Shown piece by piece: positions 34,967-50,216 of a stretch of DNA of 64,000 nt. Source of the stretch: Ustulina deusta (lineage: Eukaryota > Ascomycota > Sordariomycetes > Xylariales > Xylariaceae). The stretch is from NCBI GenBank assembly GCA_023159155.1, contig JAJNNX010000063.1:124001-188000 (forward strand). The letters are read 5' to 3'. Every line of letters begins with the position of its first letter. Position 1 is the first letter of the stretch. Both the position numbers and the translations under genes were made by a program. The notes under the pieces are model-generated. The model was not told where the DNA came from, searched no databases, and worked only from the letters and a program-made list of their open reading frames with translations.

Positions 34967-36695
34967 CGTGGGATCATCGGCGGAGACACGGACGTTGACC
35001 GGCTAGTGTTACGGTGTCATATACAGACCAGTAGATAAGCTAAGATTTACCATCCGCCTCAGGCACTGTCATGATACTACGGACATTTATCAGCGGAGAA
35101 GTGGTATCTATATATAAGCACATTCATTATACCTAGGTCAATAAAGGTGTTCAAATCCTTTGCAGAGAGAGGTTAATCGTAACTTGTAATTATAGCTCTG
35201 TCAAGAGTGGTGAGCCCGGAGTGGATTGCAGTTGTGCGAGGGGTACCAGGTAACTCTGTCGGTAGCAAACCACAACCTATACATCTATTTTGTGTTCAAA
35301 TCTCAATTCATATTGATCAAGTTTTAATCCTATCAGTTGTAACTCAGATCCCACCAAGAAGTGCACTCTGGCAGAAAATGTCAGAATATATATATATATT
35401 TACACTCCATTGGCAAGAAAATCACTATGAGACACTATGAGTTGAAAGTTGAACTGAGTTCGCCAACTTTCACTGTTACTGCTGGTATTGGAGTCTTAAT
35501 TGGCATTGGCTCAGTTTTGATCCTACCTAGGTCTCAGCTGGGTATCAGTTGGTTACCTTATAGAGACAGTGCTAGCAGTCTACTACCTAAGTTACTACAG
35601 CGCACCTACATGGTAGGTCGCTGAGGTCCTCAGCCAAGTAACTGCAGTGCATACTTCAGTACATGTCAATTGACTTTTATCTTCCATGGTATATGCCTTT
35701 TGTCGCCCTTCAATGGTCTTGCACAACCTCTATCGTCATTTAATAATAACTAGGGTAGATTTCTCAATAGTACTTACTCACCTGCCTATGCACGAAGATG
35801 CGGTGGTTAGGTAGTTGTATTATTCAACCTAACCTAGCCTATCTCGACCGTTCTCATGCACATCAGTCGAGACCTGCATGGACGCCTGGTGTGCCTTATC
35901 AGTCTGGTGTGCCTCATCAGCGACCGCCGGAAGACTCCTCTGTGGGAAGACGCCTCTGTGGGAAGGTACGAAGGACAGTGCCTATATATTACCCCTCACG
36001 GTGGTTTCATGTCAATTACCTCCATCTCTTCTACAACTTCGCTATCCACCTAGCAAATATAACACCTCCCCTATCAACCCCTTAGGTGGCTGTGTAGATT
36101 GTAACGAAGGTAGGTACCTAGGTAACTTCTGACTCATTTGCCACTGAGTTCCCAAAGCCATCCATCTAATTAACCGCTCTTGATCGTCCGACATCTGAGC
36201 TGTCCAATTCAGCACTAAACTGTTACCTCCTCGCTTTTTCTGCCATAAAGGAAGGGGGAAAAAGATTAACATATATTTGCCTGTATAACTTTTCGGTACT
36301 ACCTACAACATTGATCCCGATCTATACTGGCTAGCAACGCGCTTACTCTCGAGGTGAACATCACGGGCTGAGTTTCTACAGAGGCGGGGTAAAAGTTGGT
36401 GGCGGGCGTAGGAATGGGCTCTTTCGTAAGGCACATCAACACCCCCCCATCAATGCACAACAATGCCTAGCTTTATTTTTAATTACATTCCCCCCCCCTT
36501 TCCCAAGAAGCATATACAACGCTCATTGTAGCTGATATTTTTTGAAAAAATTAGTGTTCATCGCTCGTCAACTCGAACACAAGTCCCGTCAAAAGGAAAT
36601 GCCAGATCTTGCCCAGTGCCTATATTTCTACAATATTCGAAGACAGGTATCTACCTTGATTCATACGACCTGTCTGATCCTGCCAGTTACAAATT
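34967..36695. other. Intergenic, short tandem repeats only
   Basis: No supportable gene. Two small tandem duplications occur: CTGGTGTGCCTxATCAG twice at about 35884-35919, and GCCTCTGTGGGAAG-like units at about 35935-35965. A CCTAGGTA palindrome lies near 36115. The last 200 bp is the presumed promoter of the gene at 36696. Confidence 0.5.
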
Positions 36696-37559
36696 ATGAG
36701 TAGAGAACGTGAAAAAGATGAGTACACCAGACCTAGACGACCCGATGGCCGAGAAGCCACTGCCGATTTCGCTCGAGGCGGCACTCGAAGCAAAGCGGAT
36801 AGAGATAGAGGATCCGATGGCATAATAGTCTCGAGAAGCGCACCATCAAGGCACAAATACATTTCTCCAGGCTATAGCAGCCAGTTTGCTCGACTCGATG
36901 ATTTCAACCGCCATCAAGATCGTCATACCGCAGAAGAGTCCATGAGAAGGAGATTCAGCCAGAAAGGTTCTTTAGTAAGCCAAAGCTCTCCGGTTAACAA
37001 TATCAAATCTACGGACCCCACCCCTGCTTCGACCACTCCGTCGCCCAAGCCTTGGCGGCTAGGCGACAGCTATTCAGTCTCGCCAGCCCTGTTATCGAGT
37101 GCACCGCCGGAAATTCCATCCTCAAAATCTTACAAACCAACACCACCAACCCAGATTCAGGGGGGAAGGAGTGAAACTTCACATCCTTTCACATTGGCTT
37201 CATCTAAGCAAACAATCAAGGCGAATGATCAATACGATATTCGCGGTTATAGGCCAAAAGGGGATCCCCAATGGTTTGAATTTAGCATGGCGAAACATAA
37301 AAGATTGAAGCACTCGATTAATCCGCCTACATTGCCGCGGCCAGTACTCCCATTGCACAGTCGGCAGCTAGAATCCACCTTCACTCCTTCACCCAGTTTC
37401 ACCCTTACACCAGAAGACGCCAAGGCCGAAAGCTACATGAATGGTTCTGCAGGGTTTAGGGACCCACCGCACAACTTACCCTTCTACAACATTACAATCA
37501 TAAGTGCACACATACAACAAATATGCAGCAAATTTATACTAAGTTATTATAACTTATAG
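36696..37559 (+). pseudogene. Basic, Ser/Pro-rich disordered protein, probably 3'-truncated by the AT-rich block
   Basis: An open frame of 287 codons starts at a plausible Met (MSREREKDEYTRPRRPDGRE) and runs in normal codon composition to about 37490. Its last 20 or so codons lie in AT-rich sequence (ICSKFILSYYNL then stop), which looks like accidental read-through. The protein is rich in Arg, Ser, Pro and charged residues, has no signal peptide or hydrophobic segment, and contains RGYRPKGDPQWFEFSMAKHK as its most sequence-like part. No domain is recognised. Because the coding composition ends exactly where the transposon block begins, I read it as the 5' part of a gene cut by the insertion. 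A short complete gene cannot be excluded. It may belong with the headless coding region at 60501-63638. Confidence 0.55.
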
Positions 37560-38670
37560 CACTTTATTAAAGATTTATTGTTTAATTAGCTTATTAATAA
37601 GTTATAAAAAAAATAGCGCTTTATATATATAATAAAAACATTCTAAAGAACTTTCTAGTTAACTTAGCAAAAAATAAAATTTTAAAAACAATATTCTTAG
37701 ACTTTCTAGTACTAGTAAATATTATTATTGTTCTAAATATATTTTTAGTTTATATTTATAACAAACTAACTTTATAATTTAAAAAAAAACAATAATATAT
37801 AAATATAATAAATAATTTAATAACTTTAATTTTATTAAATATTAAAATAAAAAAATATAAACGTGCTATATATTTTTAAAACTTTTTAATTATAAAAAAA
37901 AAATATAATATTATATTTTAATAAAAATAATAATAATAATAAGTATATTTTATATAAATAGTATAAATAATAATAATAATTATTTTAAATTATATAAATT
38001 ATTTTTATTTGTTTAAATAGTAATAAATTAATTTTATAGTATTAACTAAAAATAAATTATAATAATTTATTAAAGTAATTTTAAACTAATAAACTTAATT
38101 AAACTATAAATAAGTAATAAATATATATTAAATATAGCAATAATACTTTATATTAGCTAAAGTAATATTATTATAATATAGATTACTATTTTAAAACTTT
38201 AAATATATAAAAATAATATTATAATATAAACATATAATTTTTTAATATTTATAGTAATATATTATTACTTATTTAAAAAATATTAATATATTATTTTAGT
38301 AATAAATAATTTTATATATATTATATATAAATTAATAATAATTTATAAACTAAAACAAATTATTAAGTTTATATTAGCTTAAATAAAATATTATTTATTA
38401 ATTTTTTATATAGCTACTTTATAAATAAAATTAAACTATAATTAAAAAAATATTTATTTAAATATATTAGTACTAAAGTTATTTTATTACGTTAAATATT
38501 TTATTAAAATATTAAAAACTAAATTATATTTATTAAAAAGCTATATTAAAAATAAAATATATAACTATTAAAATAACTTTATTTATAACTATATTTTAGG
38601 CCTTTTTTTATATTATTAGAAATATATTTATAAATATTATAGCAAAGCATATAAAAAACTAGCTTATATT

Positions 38671-38906
38671 TGTTATAATTAGTTAAGTAAAGCTTTTATA
38701 GCTAGTTTATTAATATTATAGACAAAAACTCTAAGCTTAAAAAAAAAAAAAAAAAAAAAAAAGTTAAAGTTTATAGGGTAGGTAAATATAAACTTTGTAT
38801 ATATAGCTGCAAAGTTATAGGTTAGTCTATATATAGACTTCCTATTTTATTGCTATATAGGTCTAAAGTTCTTACAAGTTTTGCTAAAACTATACTAACT
38901 ATTATA
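38671..38906 (-). repeat. LTR of outer element (left copy)
   Basis: Begins TGTTATAATTAGTTAAG and ends ACTAACTATTATA, with an internal A tract (about 38739-38761) and the family word TATTGCTATATAGGTCTA. It is recognisable against the five other LTR copies in the block. The 5 bp outside it read ATATT. Confidence 0.8.
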
Positions 38907-39809
38907 TTATTATTTTTTAAAACTAAAAGTTTAAACATAGTTTTAATTTAAAGTTATTAATAATATTAAGTTTATATAGTTTTTTTATATTATATTATTT
39001 TATTATTATTTTTATAATTATTTATAAATTTATTAATTATTATTGCATATATTTATTTTTATAATTTTATAAAAAATCTAAGGGCTTTTTTATAAGTTTT
39101 ATAAAATTAATTAAGTTTAATTAGTATATTTTTAAAATTTTAAGCTATATACTAAATATTATTAGAATTGTAGCTTTTTTAAACAATCTAGTATTGTAGC
39201 TTTTTATTTTTTTTATATATTTTTAATTGTTTGATTTGTTTAATTTTAAATTTTGTTTTGCTATTAATATTTTTAGCTAAAAGCAATAATTAGATTTATT
39301 AAAATAAAAAATTATTGCTTGTTTTTTATAATTAGTTAATATAAAATAAGTTTTTTATTTTATAAAAATTAAATAAATTAAAAATATAATTAAATTTTTG
39401 TTTTTTTAAAATTTTAAAAGGTTTAATTAACTAAAAGTCTAATCTAATAGTTAATATTTATATTATAAAGCTTTTTTTTTTAAAAAAACTTTATTTTTTA
39501 TTTTAAAATTTATTAAATAATTTTTTTTATTAGCTTATAGCTTATATTGTTTTTATATAAAAGTTATTATATTATATATTATTTTTTAAATGTTTTAAGT
39601 TTAGCAAACTAGTTCGAACATTTATTGCTTAATATTAAAATTTATAACAGTTTTATTAATATTTACTATTAAAAAGTTTTATATTTTTATTTTTATTATT
39701 ATTTTTAGTAATAATATATTAATTAATAAATATTACAAAAAATTATGTATAAAGTTTAAAATAAAAAAATAAATATTTTAATTGTTTTGGTATTTATTAA
39801 TATAAAAAC

Positions 39810-40049
39810 TATAACAGTTAGTACAGTCTTAGTAAAACCTGCAAGAACTCCAGACCTATATAGCAATAAAATAGGAAGTCTACGCACAAACCAACCTATA
39901 ACTCTATAGCTATACATATAAAGTCTGTATCTACCCACTCTATAAACTCTAACTTCTTTCTTTTTTTTTTTTTTTTTTTTTTAGTTTAAAATCTTTATTT
40001 ATAATATTAATAAACTAGCTATAAAAACTTTATTTAACTAATCGTAACA
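39810..40049 (+). repeat. LTR of nested element (left copy)
   Basis: Starts TATAACAGTTAGTACAG (ancestral TGTAACAG inferred) and ends ACTAATCGTAACA. It contains a T tract near 39960-39982. It is the reverse complement of the LTR type at 38671 and 54115. Confidence 0.85.
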
Positions 40050-43000
40050 CTATTCTAAGCTTACTAATTATTTACTAATAAATATTTAATAAATATATAT
40101 TTTTTATTTCGCTATAGTTAGCAAAACATAAATAAACTTTTTTTTTTAGTTATATACTTAATATAAAAAATCATATATCCTATAATACAAACCTAACCTT
40201 AATATAACCCAACAAAACTTTTAACCTTTATATTACCTAAAAACTAACAACCTATAAAAAACCTAACCTTAAATACCTTTATTCTACCTCTAGTTTTTAA
40301 ACAATTAAAACAACTTTAACCCCTAAGTATAACTAGCCCCTTACTATTAAACAATCCTAAAATCTTTTTTTTTATAAAAAAAAAAAATTAAGCACTAGAC
40401 TTTTTTATAAACGCTTTAAACAAACCAATACTTAAAAGAAAATCCAAAAAAAACAAAAAAGCAAAATCTAAACTAAAACTAAAACAACCTAAAATAAATA
40501 ATATACTTAAAAATACGTTAGTAAATATTATAGCTATATAGACTCGCAACCCTACATTAGTTTTAGTAAAACTTTTTTAATAAATAAAAAAAATAAAACG
40601 CTAATCTTTTAATATGTTTACTCTAGTACTTTCAAAAAATAACTATAATTTAATAATAAAAAGTATATTTAAAAGTATTAACTTTAAACTTTTTAATTTT
40701 GCTACTTTATTTATTTTTTATTTTATTAGTTTATTTTTTAGCGCTTTAAACCTTACTCATACTAAAAAAGCTAAAATATAAAAAACTAATCCTAGCAAAT
40801 TTATAAAAAATAAAGCCTTATTTAATAACTAGATTTATAAACTAATAAAAAAACTAAATAAAAATATTATTACGTTCCGAACTAAAAATAACTAATTTTA
40901 ATATATTATAAGCTAGTTAAAAAAATATATTAAAAAATTAATAAAAATATATTTTTATTTAATTAAAAAACTATTTAATAGTATTATTAAAATAATTTAA
41001 GTTTTATTAATAATTTATTATAACTTTAACTAAATAATTACTATTTATAAAATATTTTAAATTTATATATATAAAATTAATAAAAATATTAATAAATTTA
41101 TTTTTATATTTATTAGTTTAGCTTAAAAGTATTAACTTATTAAATTATAATAAAAATATAAATTATAAAACTATTTTTATATAAACTTAAAAAAAAACTT
41201 ATATAAAGTTTTTATAAACTTAAATATTTTTTATAAATTATTTACTAATAAAGTTATTAAATTAATATATAATATTAAGCAAGCCTATAAAAACTATTAA
41301 TAAACTAAACTTAGTAGCTTAATAAAATAAAAATCTAATTTAAATAACTAAGTTTTTAATAAACTTATTTACTAACTTTTAGCTAACTTTAAAAATTTTA
41401 AAATATTTATTTTAAAATAATTAAAATAAGCACTAATTATAAAAATAAAAAAAGCCTATTAAAATAATAAAACTTATTTTATTTATAATAAAAAAAATTA
41501 CTTATTAATTAACTGCTTTAACTAAAAGCTTAAAGTTTTAAACGTTTAACTAGCAAAAAAGATCTATAACAAAAACAACTCTAGTAGTTTATTTAACTTA
41601 AAAAACAAATAAAACTAATAAGAATCTTTTTATTAGTTTTTTTACTTATTTTAACTAAAATATATAATTAAAACAAATTAATTATTTTTAAAATATTTAT
41701 TTAATTATAAATTAATAATATTAAAATAAAAACTTTAGCTTTATATAATATTAAAACTTATACTTTTTTAATAATTAGTTATAAATTTATATAATAAATT
41801 AAGCAATAATTAAAAACAAAAATAATTTATTTAGCTAAACTTTAAAAGCTTTATAATTATTAAAATAAAATAATTAACAAAATTTATAAATATTTAATAT
41901 ATATTATAAAAATTAATAATTAATAATTTAAAAATTAAATGTTTTAAATTATTAATTTTAGTTATAATATTATTATTAATATTAAATAATTAATAAAATT
42001 AAATATTTTAATAAAAACCTAAAAATAATAATTAATATAACTAAATAATTTATTTTTATTAGCTTAATTTTTATTAATAATTATAATTAAACTTTTTAGC
42101 TATAAATAATAAAATATAAACCTAAAAATATAAAAAAATACTAATTAATATAATTAAATATTAAAAAAATATTATTAAATATTAAAACAACTTTTTAAAA
42201 ATAAAACAATTATTTTAAAAATAACTAAAACTAAAAAAATATAAAAAAAACCTAAAACTTTTAAATTTAAAACAAAAAAAGTTTATATAATAACTTTTAA
42301 AAAAAAAAATTTAAGCTACTATTAAAAAAATTATATAAAACTTTTAAAATTATTCCTATTAAAATAAATAAAAATAACTGGCTAAAATTTTTTTAAAAAA
42401 GCCTATTATAATTAAGTTTATAATAACTAAAAATAATTATATTAAACTATTTAAAAAAAACTTAAAAATAATTAATATTTTATAAAAAAAATAAATTTAA
42501 ATTAACTAAATAATATTATAAAAAATTTTTAATAATAAACTAATTTTATTTTAAAAAAAAAAACCCCTAAATATATAAAATTAATATAAAACTTTTTACT
42601 TTTTTAGCTGTTATATTTAAAAAGATTCTTTTTAAAAAAAAATTTAAAATTTTACTTTTATTATAACTAGAATTTAATATAGTACTAGAACTTAATAATA
42701 AAAAATATATTTTTAAGTTTTATTAATATTAAATATTTATATAGTTTATTTTATTTAAAAAAAAATTATAAATAAATTGCTAGCTATAAACTTTATTAAA
42801 CAAAATATAAACTTAAATATTATTTTTATTTTATTTATATTTAAATTTATAATTAATTATTAATAAAAAAATATATATTTAAAAAACTAAATTATATTAA
42901 TTTTAAATATTAGTAATATTATATTTAATTATTATAATATTATTTGTTTTATAAAACTAAATATTATTAAAGCTTTTTATTAATTATTATTAACTATAAA

Positions 43001-45635
43001 ATTATATTATATTTTTTTTTTTTAAACTTATAAAAAAATATTTTAATAAAAAATCTTATTATTTAGTTTAAAAATAAAACCTATTTAATAATAAACTTTT
43101 ATTAATATATAAATTTAAAATTTTTTAAATAAATTTGCAAATATTTATATAAATAATATTTTAATTTATTTTAAAACTAAAAAATAGTATTAAACTTATT
43201 ATAAAAAATAATTTATTGCTTATATTAAACTAAATATTAAAAAAATATTAAAAAATTTTGTTTTAATATATTTATTATTAATTATTTAAAAATAATTATA
43301 AAAACTAAAATAAAAATTAAAATTAATTTTATAAAAATCTAAGCAATCTTAAATTAAAACTTTAATAATTTTAAAAATATTAAATTAATCTAGTTATTTT
43401 TTAAGTTTTATAATTATGTTTGTATATTTATTTATTATATTAGTAAAATTACTATTTTTTTAAATTAACTATTAAAAAAAAATAAGCTATTTATAATAGA
43501 ACTAAAATAAAAACAAGTTTTTAAATATATAAAACTATTAATATATAAAATATTTGTTTTAGTTTTTTTTAAGCTTAGCTAATTAATATAAATAAAAATA
43601 AATATTTTATATAATATAATAAAAAAAATTATTTAGTAGCAATAAAAAATATAACTTAAAAACTTATAAAATATTTTTTTAAAATAATAATATTAATTAA
43701 GCAAACTTATTTAATTTAAAACTATAAATTTTTAGTAATAATATAAACTTTAAAATATTACTATTTAAAGCTTTTTAAAACTAAGTTTTTTGTAATAATT
43801 AATTATTAAGCTTTATTATATTTTTTAAATAAATAGATTTTATTAATATAATAAATATATTAAGCTAACTTTTTATTAAATTTTAATATTATTTTTTAAT
43901 ATTAACTAGAACAAAAAAATATAATAATTAATATTTTATTAAAAAAAACAGCTAAACTTTTTATAATTAAAACTAAAAAAGCTAAAAAAAAAAATTAATA
44001 TTAGTTTTGTTTAATACAATACTAAATTTTATATTAATTATAGACTTTTTATTTAATATTTTTTAAAAAGCTAACTTAATAAACTTAATTAAACAAAAAA
44101 ACTAATTATAAGATCTAAAAAATAAAAATAAAAAACTATATATACTTAAAATTACCTAAAATAAAATTATCTTTTTTTATATAACTTTAATTTAAAAAAC
44201 TTATATATTTTTAATTATTATATACTAAAATTAATATAAAACAATTAAAATATTAAAACAAAAATATTATTAGTTTTATTTAAAATATAATTATAAATAA
44301 TATATATATAATTATTATAACTATAAAAAAAACAAAATACTATAAAACAAAGCTTTTAGCTTTTTTTACTTATTATTTATATTAGCTATAATATAGCAAT
44401 ATATAATAATAAATAATAAAAATATATTATTTAACTAATAAAATTATAACTATATATAAATATTTATAAACAAGTTTAGCTGTTTAAATATAACTTTATT
44501 TAGCAAAAAAACAAATATTATAAAATTACTAGCTATATAATACTATAAAAATCTATATAAATTTTTTAGCATACTAAATATATAAATATTAAATAATATA
44601 AAACTATTTATTTTTAAGTTTATAGCAATAATTAATAGTTTTATAAGTACTAAATATTACTTTAGTAATACTTACTACTTTTAAACCTAAAAAACAATAA
44701 AATTGACTAATTAAAAACTAGACTAATAACTTTGTTTTTATATTAATAAATATTAAAATAATTAAAATATTTATTTTTTTATTTTAAACTTTATATATAA
44801 TTTTTTATAATATTTATTAATTAATATATTATTACTAAAAATAGGAATAAAAATTAAAGCATAAAATCTTTTAATAGTAAATATTAATAAAACTATTATA
44901 AATTTTAATACTAAACAAGAAATATTTAAACTAGTCCGCTAAACTTAAAATATTTAAAGAATAATATATAATATAGCAATTTTTATGTAAAAATAATACA
45001 AGTTATAAACTAATAAAAAAAAACGCCTAATAGATTTTAAAATAAAAAACAAAATCTTTTTAAAAAAAAAAAGCTTTGCAATATAAGCACTAACTATTAA
45101 ATTAAACTTTTAATTAATTAAACTTTTTAAAATCCTAAAAAAATAAAAATTTAGCTATATTTTTAATTTGCTTAATTTTTATAAAATAAAAAACCTATTT
45201 TATACTAACTAATTATAAAAAATAAATAATAATTCTTTATTTTAATAAATCTAATTATTACTTTTAGCTAAAAATATTAATAATAAAACAAAATTTAAAA
45301 TTAAACAAATTAAATAATTAAAAATATATAAAAAAAACAAAAAACTATAATACTAAATTGCTTAAAAAAGCTATAATCCTAATAATACTTAATATATAAC
45401 CTAAAATTTTAAAAATATACTAATTAAGCTTAACTAATTTATAAAACTTATAAAAAAATATCTAGACCTTTTATAAGATTATAAAAATAAATATATATAA
45501 TAATAGCTAACAAATTTATAAGCAATTATAAAAACAATAATAAAACAATATAATATAAAAAAACTATATAAACCTAACATTATTAATAATTTTAAATTAA
45601 AACTATGTTTAAACTTTTAGTTTTAAAAAAAGTAG

Positions 45636-45870
45636 TATAACAATTAGTATAATTTTAGCAAAACCTATAAAAACTCCAAACCTATATAGCAATAAAATAA
45701 AAAATCTATATACGGATTAACCTATAATTTTACAGCTATATATATAAAGTCTATATTTACCCACCTTATAAATTCTGACTTTTCTTTTTTTTTTTTTTTT
45801 TTTAGCTTAAAGTTTTTGTCTATAATATTAATAAACTAGCTATAGGAGCTTTACTCGACTAATCGTGACA
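45636..45870 (+). repeat. LTR of nested element (right copy)
   Basis: Starts TATAACAATTAGTATAA and ends CGACTAATCGTGACA. It is less mutated at its right end (GGAGCTTTACTCGAC) than its partner. It is followed by the target duplication AAAAC. Confidence 0.85.
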
Positions 45871-48800
45871 AAAACAAAGTTATTAATCTAGTTTTTAATT
45901 AGTTAATTTTACTACTTTTTAAGTTTAAAAGTAATAAGTATTATTAAAGCAGTACTTAGTACTTATAAAACTATTAATTATTGCTATAAATTTAAAAATA
46001 AATAGTTTTATATTATTTAATATTTATATATTTAGTATACTAAAAAATCTATATAGATTTTTATAGTAATATATAGCTAATAATTTTATAGTATTTGTTT
46101 TTTTATTAAATAAAGTTATAATTAAATAGCTAAACTTATTTATAAATATTTATATATAGTTATAACTTTATTAGTTAAGTAATATATTTTTATTATTTAT
46201 TATTATATATTATTATATTATAACTAGTATAAAAAATAAATAAAAAAAACTAAAAGTTTTATTTTGTAATATTTTGTTTTTTTTATAGTTATAATAATTA
46301 TATATATATTATTTATAATTATATTTTAAATAAAACTAATAATATTTTTATTTTAATATTTTAATTGTTTTATATTAATTTTAATATATAATAATTAAAA
46401 ATATATAAGTTTTTTAAATTAAAGCTATATAAAAAAAAATAGTTTTATTTAAAATAACTTTAAATATATATAGTTTTTTATTTTTATTTTTTAAATTTTA
46501 TAGTTAGTTTTTTTGTTTAATTAGGTTTACTAGGTTAGTTTTTTAGAAAATATTAAATAAAAAATTTATAGTTAATATAAAACTTAATATTTTATTAAAC
46601 AGGACTAATATTATTATTATTTTTTAAGTTTTTTTAGTTTTAACTATAAAAAGCTTAGTTATTTTTTTTAATAAAATATTAGCTATTATATTTTTTTATT
46701 TTAGTTAGTATTAAAAAGTAATATTAAAGTTTAATAAAAAATCGGCCTAATATATTTATTATATTAATAAAATCTATTTATTTAAAAAATATAATAAAGT
46801 TTAATAATTAGTTATTATAAAAAATTTAGTTCTAAAAAGCTCTAAATAATAATATTTTAAAATTTATATTATTATTAAAAATTTATAGTTTTAAATTAAA
46901 TAAGCTTGTTTAGTTAATATTTTATAAGTTTTTAAGTTATATTTTTTTATTGCTACTAAATAACTTTTTTTATTATATTATATAAAATATTTATTTTTAT
47001 TTATATTAATTAGCTAAGCTTAAAAAAAACTAAAACAAATATTTTATATATTAATAGTTTTATATATTTAAAAACTTGTTTTTATTTTAGTTCTATTATG
47101 AATAGCTTATTTTTTTTTAATAGTTAATTTAAAAAAATAGTAATTTTACTAATATAATAAATAAACATATAAATATAATTATAAAGCTTAAAAAATAACT
47201 AAATTAATTTACTACTTTTAAAATTATTAAAATCTTAATCTAAAATTGTTTAGATTTTTATAAAATTAATTTTAATCTTTATTTTAGTTTTTATAACTAT
47301 TTTTAAATAATTAATAATAAATATATTAAAATAAAACTTTTTAATATTTTTTTAATATTTAGCTTAATATAAATAATAGATTATTTTTTTATAATAAGTT
47401 TACTATTATTTTTTAGTTTTAAAATAAATTAAAATATTATTTATATAAATATTTATAAATTTATATATTAATAAAAGCTTACAACTAAATAGGTTTTATT
47501 TTTAAACTAAATAATTCTATAATTAATAATAATTAATAAAAAGCTTTAATAATATTTAGTTTTATAAAACAAATAATATTATAATAATTAAATATAGTAC
47601 TACTAATATTTAAAACTAATATGATTTTATTTTTTAAATATATATTTTTTTATTAATAATTAATTATAAATTTATGTTTAATTAATTTAAGTTTAAGTAT
47701 AAATAAAATAAAAACAACGTTTAAATTTATATTTTATTTAATAAAGTTTATAATTAGCAATTTATTTATAAATTTTTTTTTAAATAAAATAAACTATATA
47801 AATATTTAATATTAATAAAGCTTAAACGTATATTTTTTATTATTAAATTTTAGTATTATATTAAATCTTAGTTATAATAATAGTAAAGTTTTAGATTTTT
47901 CTTTTAAAAAAATCTTTTTAAATATAATAGCTAAAAAAGCAAAAAGTTTTGTATTAACTTTATATATTTAAGGTTTTTTTTTTATAAAATATTAATTAAT
48001 TTTAAATTTTTTTTAAATAGCTTAGTATAATTATTTTTAATTATTATAAACTTAATTATAATAAGCTTTGTTAAAGTTTTTTTAGCTAGTTGCTTTTATT
48101 TATTTTAATAAAAATAATTCTAAAAGTTTTGTATAATTTTTTTAATAGCGGTTTAGTTTTTTTTTTTTTTTAAATTATCATATAAACTTTTTTTATTTTA
48201 GGTTTAAATATTCTAGATTTTTTTTATATTTTTTTAATTTTAGTTATTTTTAAAATAATTGTTTTATTTTTTTAAAATTGTTTTAATATTTAATTATATT
48301 AATTAGTATTTTTTTATATTTTTAGGTTTATATTTTATTATTTATAGTTAAAAAGTTTAACTATAATTATTAATAAAAATTAAACTAATAAAAATAAATT
48401 ATTTAGCTAAATTAATTATTACTTTTAAGTTTTTATTAAAATATTTTATTTTATTAACTATTTAATATTAATAATAATATTATAATTAAAATTAATAACT
48501 TAAAATATTTAGTTTTTAAAATTTAATTAAATAAACTATTTTTATTTTTAATTATTATTTAATTTATTATATAAACTTATAACTAATTATTAAAAAAATA
48601 TAAGTTTTAGTATTATATAAAACTAAAGTTTTTATTTTAATACTATTAATTTATAATTAAATAAATATTTTAAAAATAATTAATTTGTTTTAATTATATA
48701 TTTTAATTAAAATAAATAAAAAAACTAATAAAAAAACTATTAAAGCTATTTTTATAATAGATTTTTTTTATTAATTAAATATTTATAACTATAAGTTTTT

Positions 48801-50118
48801 ATTAAAATAATTAACTAATAAATATTTTTTTTTATTATAAATAAAACAAATTTTATTATTTTAATAAGTTTTTTTTTTTTTATAATTAATGCTTATTTTA
48901 ATTATTTTAAAATAAATATTTTAAAACTTTTAAAATTAACTAAAAATTAGTAAGCAAGTTTATTAAAAAACTTAGTTATTTAAATTAGATTTTTATTTAA
49001 TTAAATTAATAAGTTTAATTTATTAATAGTTTTTATAAACTTATTTAATATTATATATTAATTTAATAATTTTATTAATAAATAATTTATAAAAAATATT
49101 TAAATTTATAAAAACTTTATATAAATTTTTTTTAAGTTTATATAAAAATAATTTTATAATTTATATTTTTATTATAATTTAATAACTTAATATTTTTAAA
49201 CTAAACTATTAAATATAAAAATAAACTTATTAATATTTTTATTAATTTTATATATATAAACTTAAAATATTTTATAAATAATAATTATTTAATTAAAATT
49301 ATAATAAACTATTAATAAAACTTAAATTATTTTAATAATATTATTAAATAAAACTTTATTTTTTATAAACTTATTAAAATAAATTTTTTATATTTTAGTT
49401 TTTTTAATATAAAAAATATTTAAAATATTAAAAAATAAACTAATAAAATAAAAAATAAATAAAATAATAAAACTAAAAAGTTTAAAATTAATATTTTTAA
49501 ATATATTTTTTATTATTAAATTATAGTTATTTTTTAAAAATATTAAAATAAATATATTAAAAAATTAATATTTTATTTTTTTTATTTATTAAAAAAGTTT
49601 TATTAAAACTTATATAAAATTATAAGCTTATATAGCTATAATATTTTTTAATTTATTTTAAATTGTTTTAATTCTAGTTTAAATTTTGTTTTTTTTAATT
49701 TTAATTTTTAATTTTTTTTAGATTTTTTTTTAAATATTAGTTTGCTTAAAATATTTATAAAAAAGTTTAATATTTAAAATTTTATTTTTTTATAAAAGTT
49801 TATTTTTTTATTTTTTTTAATAATAAAAAACTAATTATATTTAAAAATTAAAATTTTTTTAATTATTTAAAAACTAAAAATAAAATAAAAATATTTAAAG
49901 TTAGATTTTTTATAAATTATTAGTTTTTAAATAATATAAAAATTAAAAATTATATTAAAATTATATTAAAATTAAATTTATATTATAAAATATATAATTT
50001 TTTATATTAAATATATAACTAAAAAAAAAAATTTATTTATATTTTATTAATTATAATAAAATTAAAAATATATATTTATTAAATATTTATTAATAAATAA
50101 TTAATAAATTTAAAATAA

Positions 50119-50183
50119 TATTATAATTAATTAAATAAAGTTTTTATAGCTAGTTTATTTATATTATAAATAAAAACTTTAAA

Positions 50184-50216
<33 letters not shown>

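Larger units (their letters stand above)
39810..45870 (+). mobile_element. Nested RIP-mutated LTR retrotransposon in opposite orientation
   Basis: The LTRs at 39810-40049 and 45636-45870 are direct repeats of each other and reverse complements of the outer element's LTRs. The insertion is flanked by AAAAC on both sides (39805-39809 and 45871-45875). Removing the element and one AAAAC restores a continuous match to the uninterrupted third copy near 55230-55260. The interior is A-rich on the + strand and G-poor, in places retaining C (for example 40190-40350), which suggests strand-biased RIP. No intact gag or pol frame is present, so Copia or Gypsy cannot be decided. Confidence 0.85.

Noticed and set aside
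12897..35000. Secondary-metabolite cluster around the CoA-transferase, GST and membrane protein.
   Set aside because: No PKS, NRPS, terpene synthase, P450 or pathway regulator is present in the window.
35884..35965. Short tandem duplications that might suggest a CRISPR- or minisatellite-like array.
   Set aside because: Only two units each, without regular spacers; ordinary small duplications in eukaryotic DNA.
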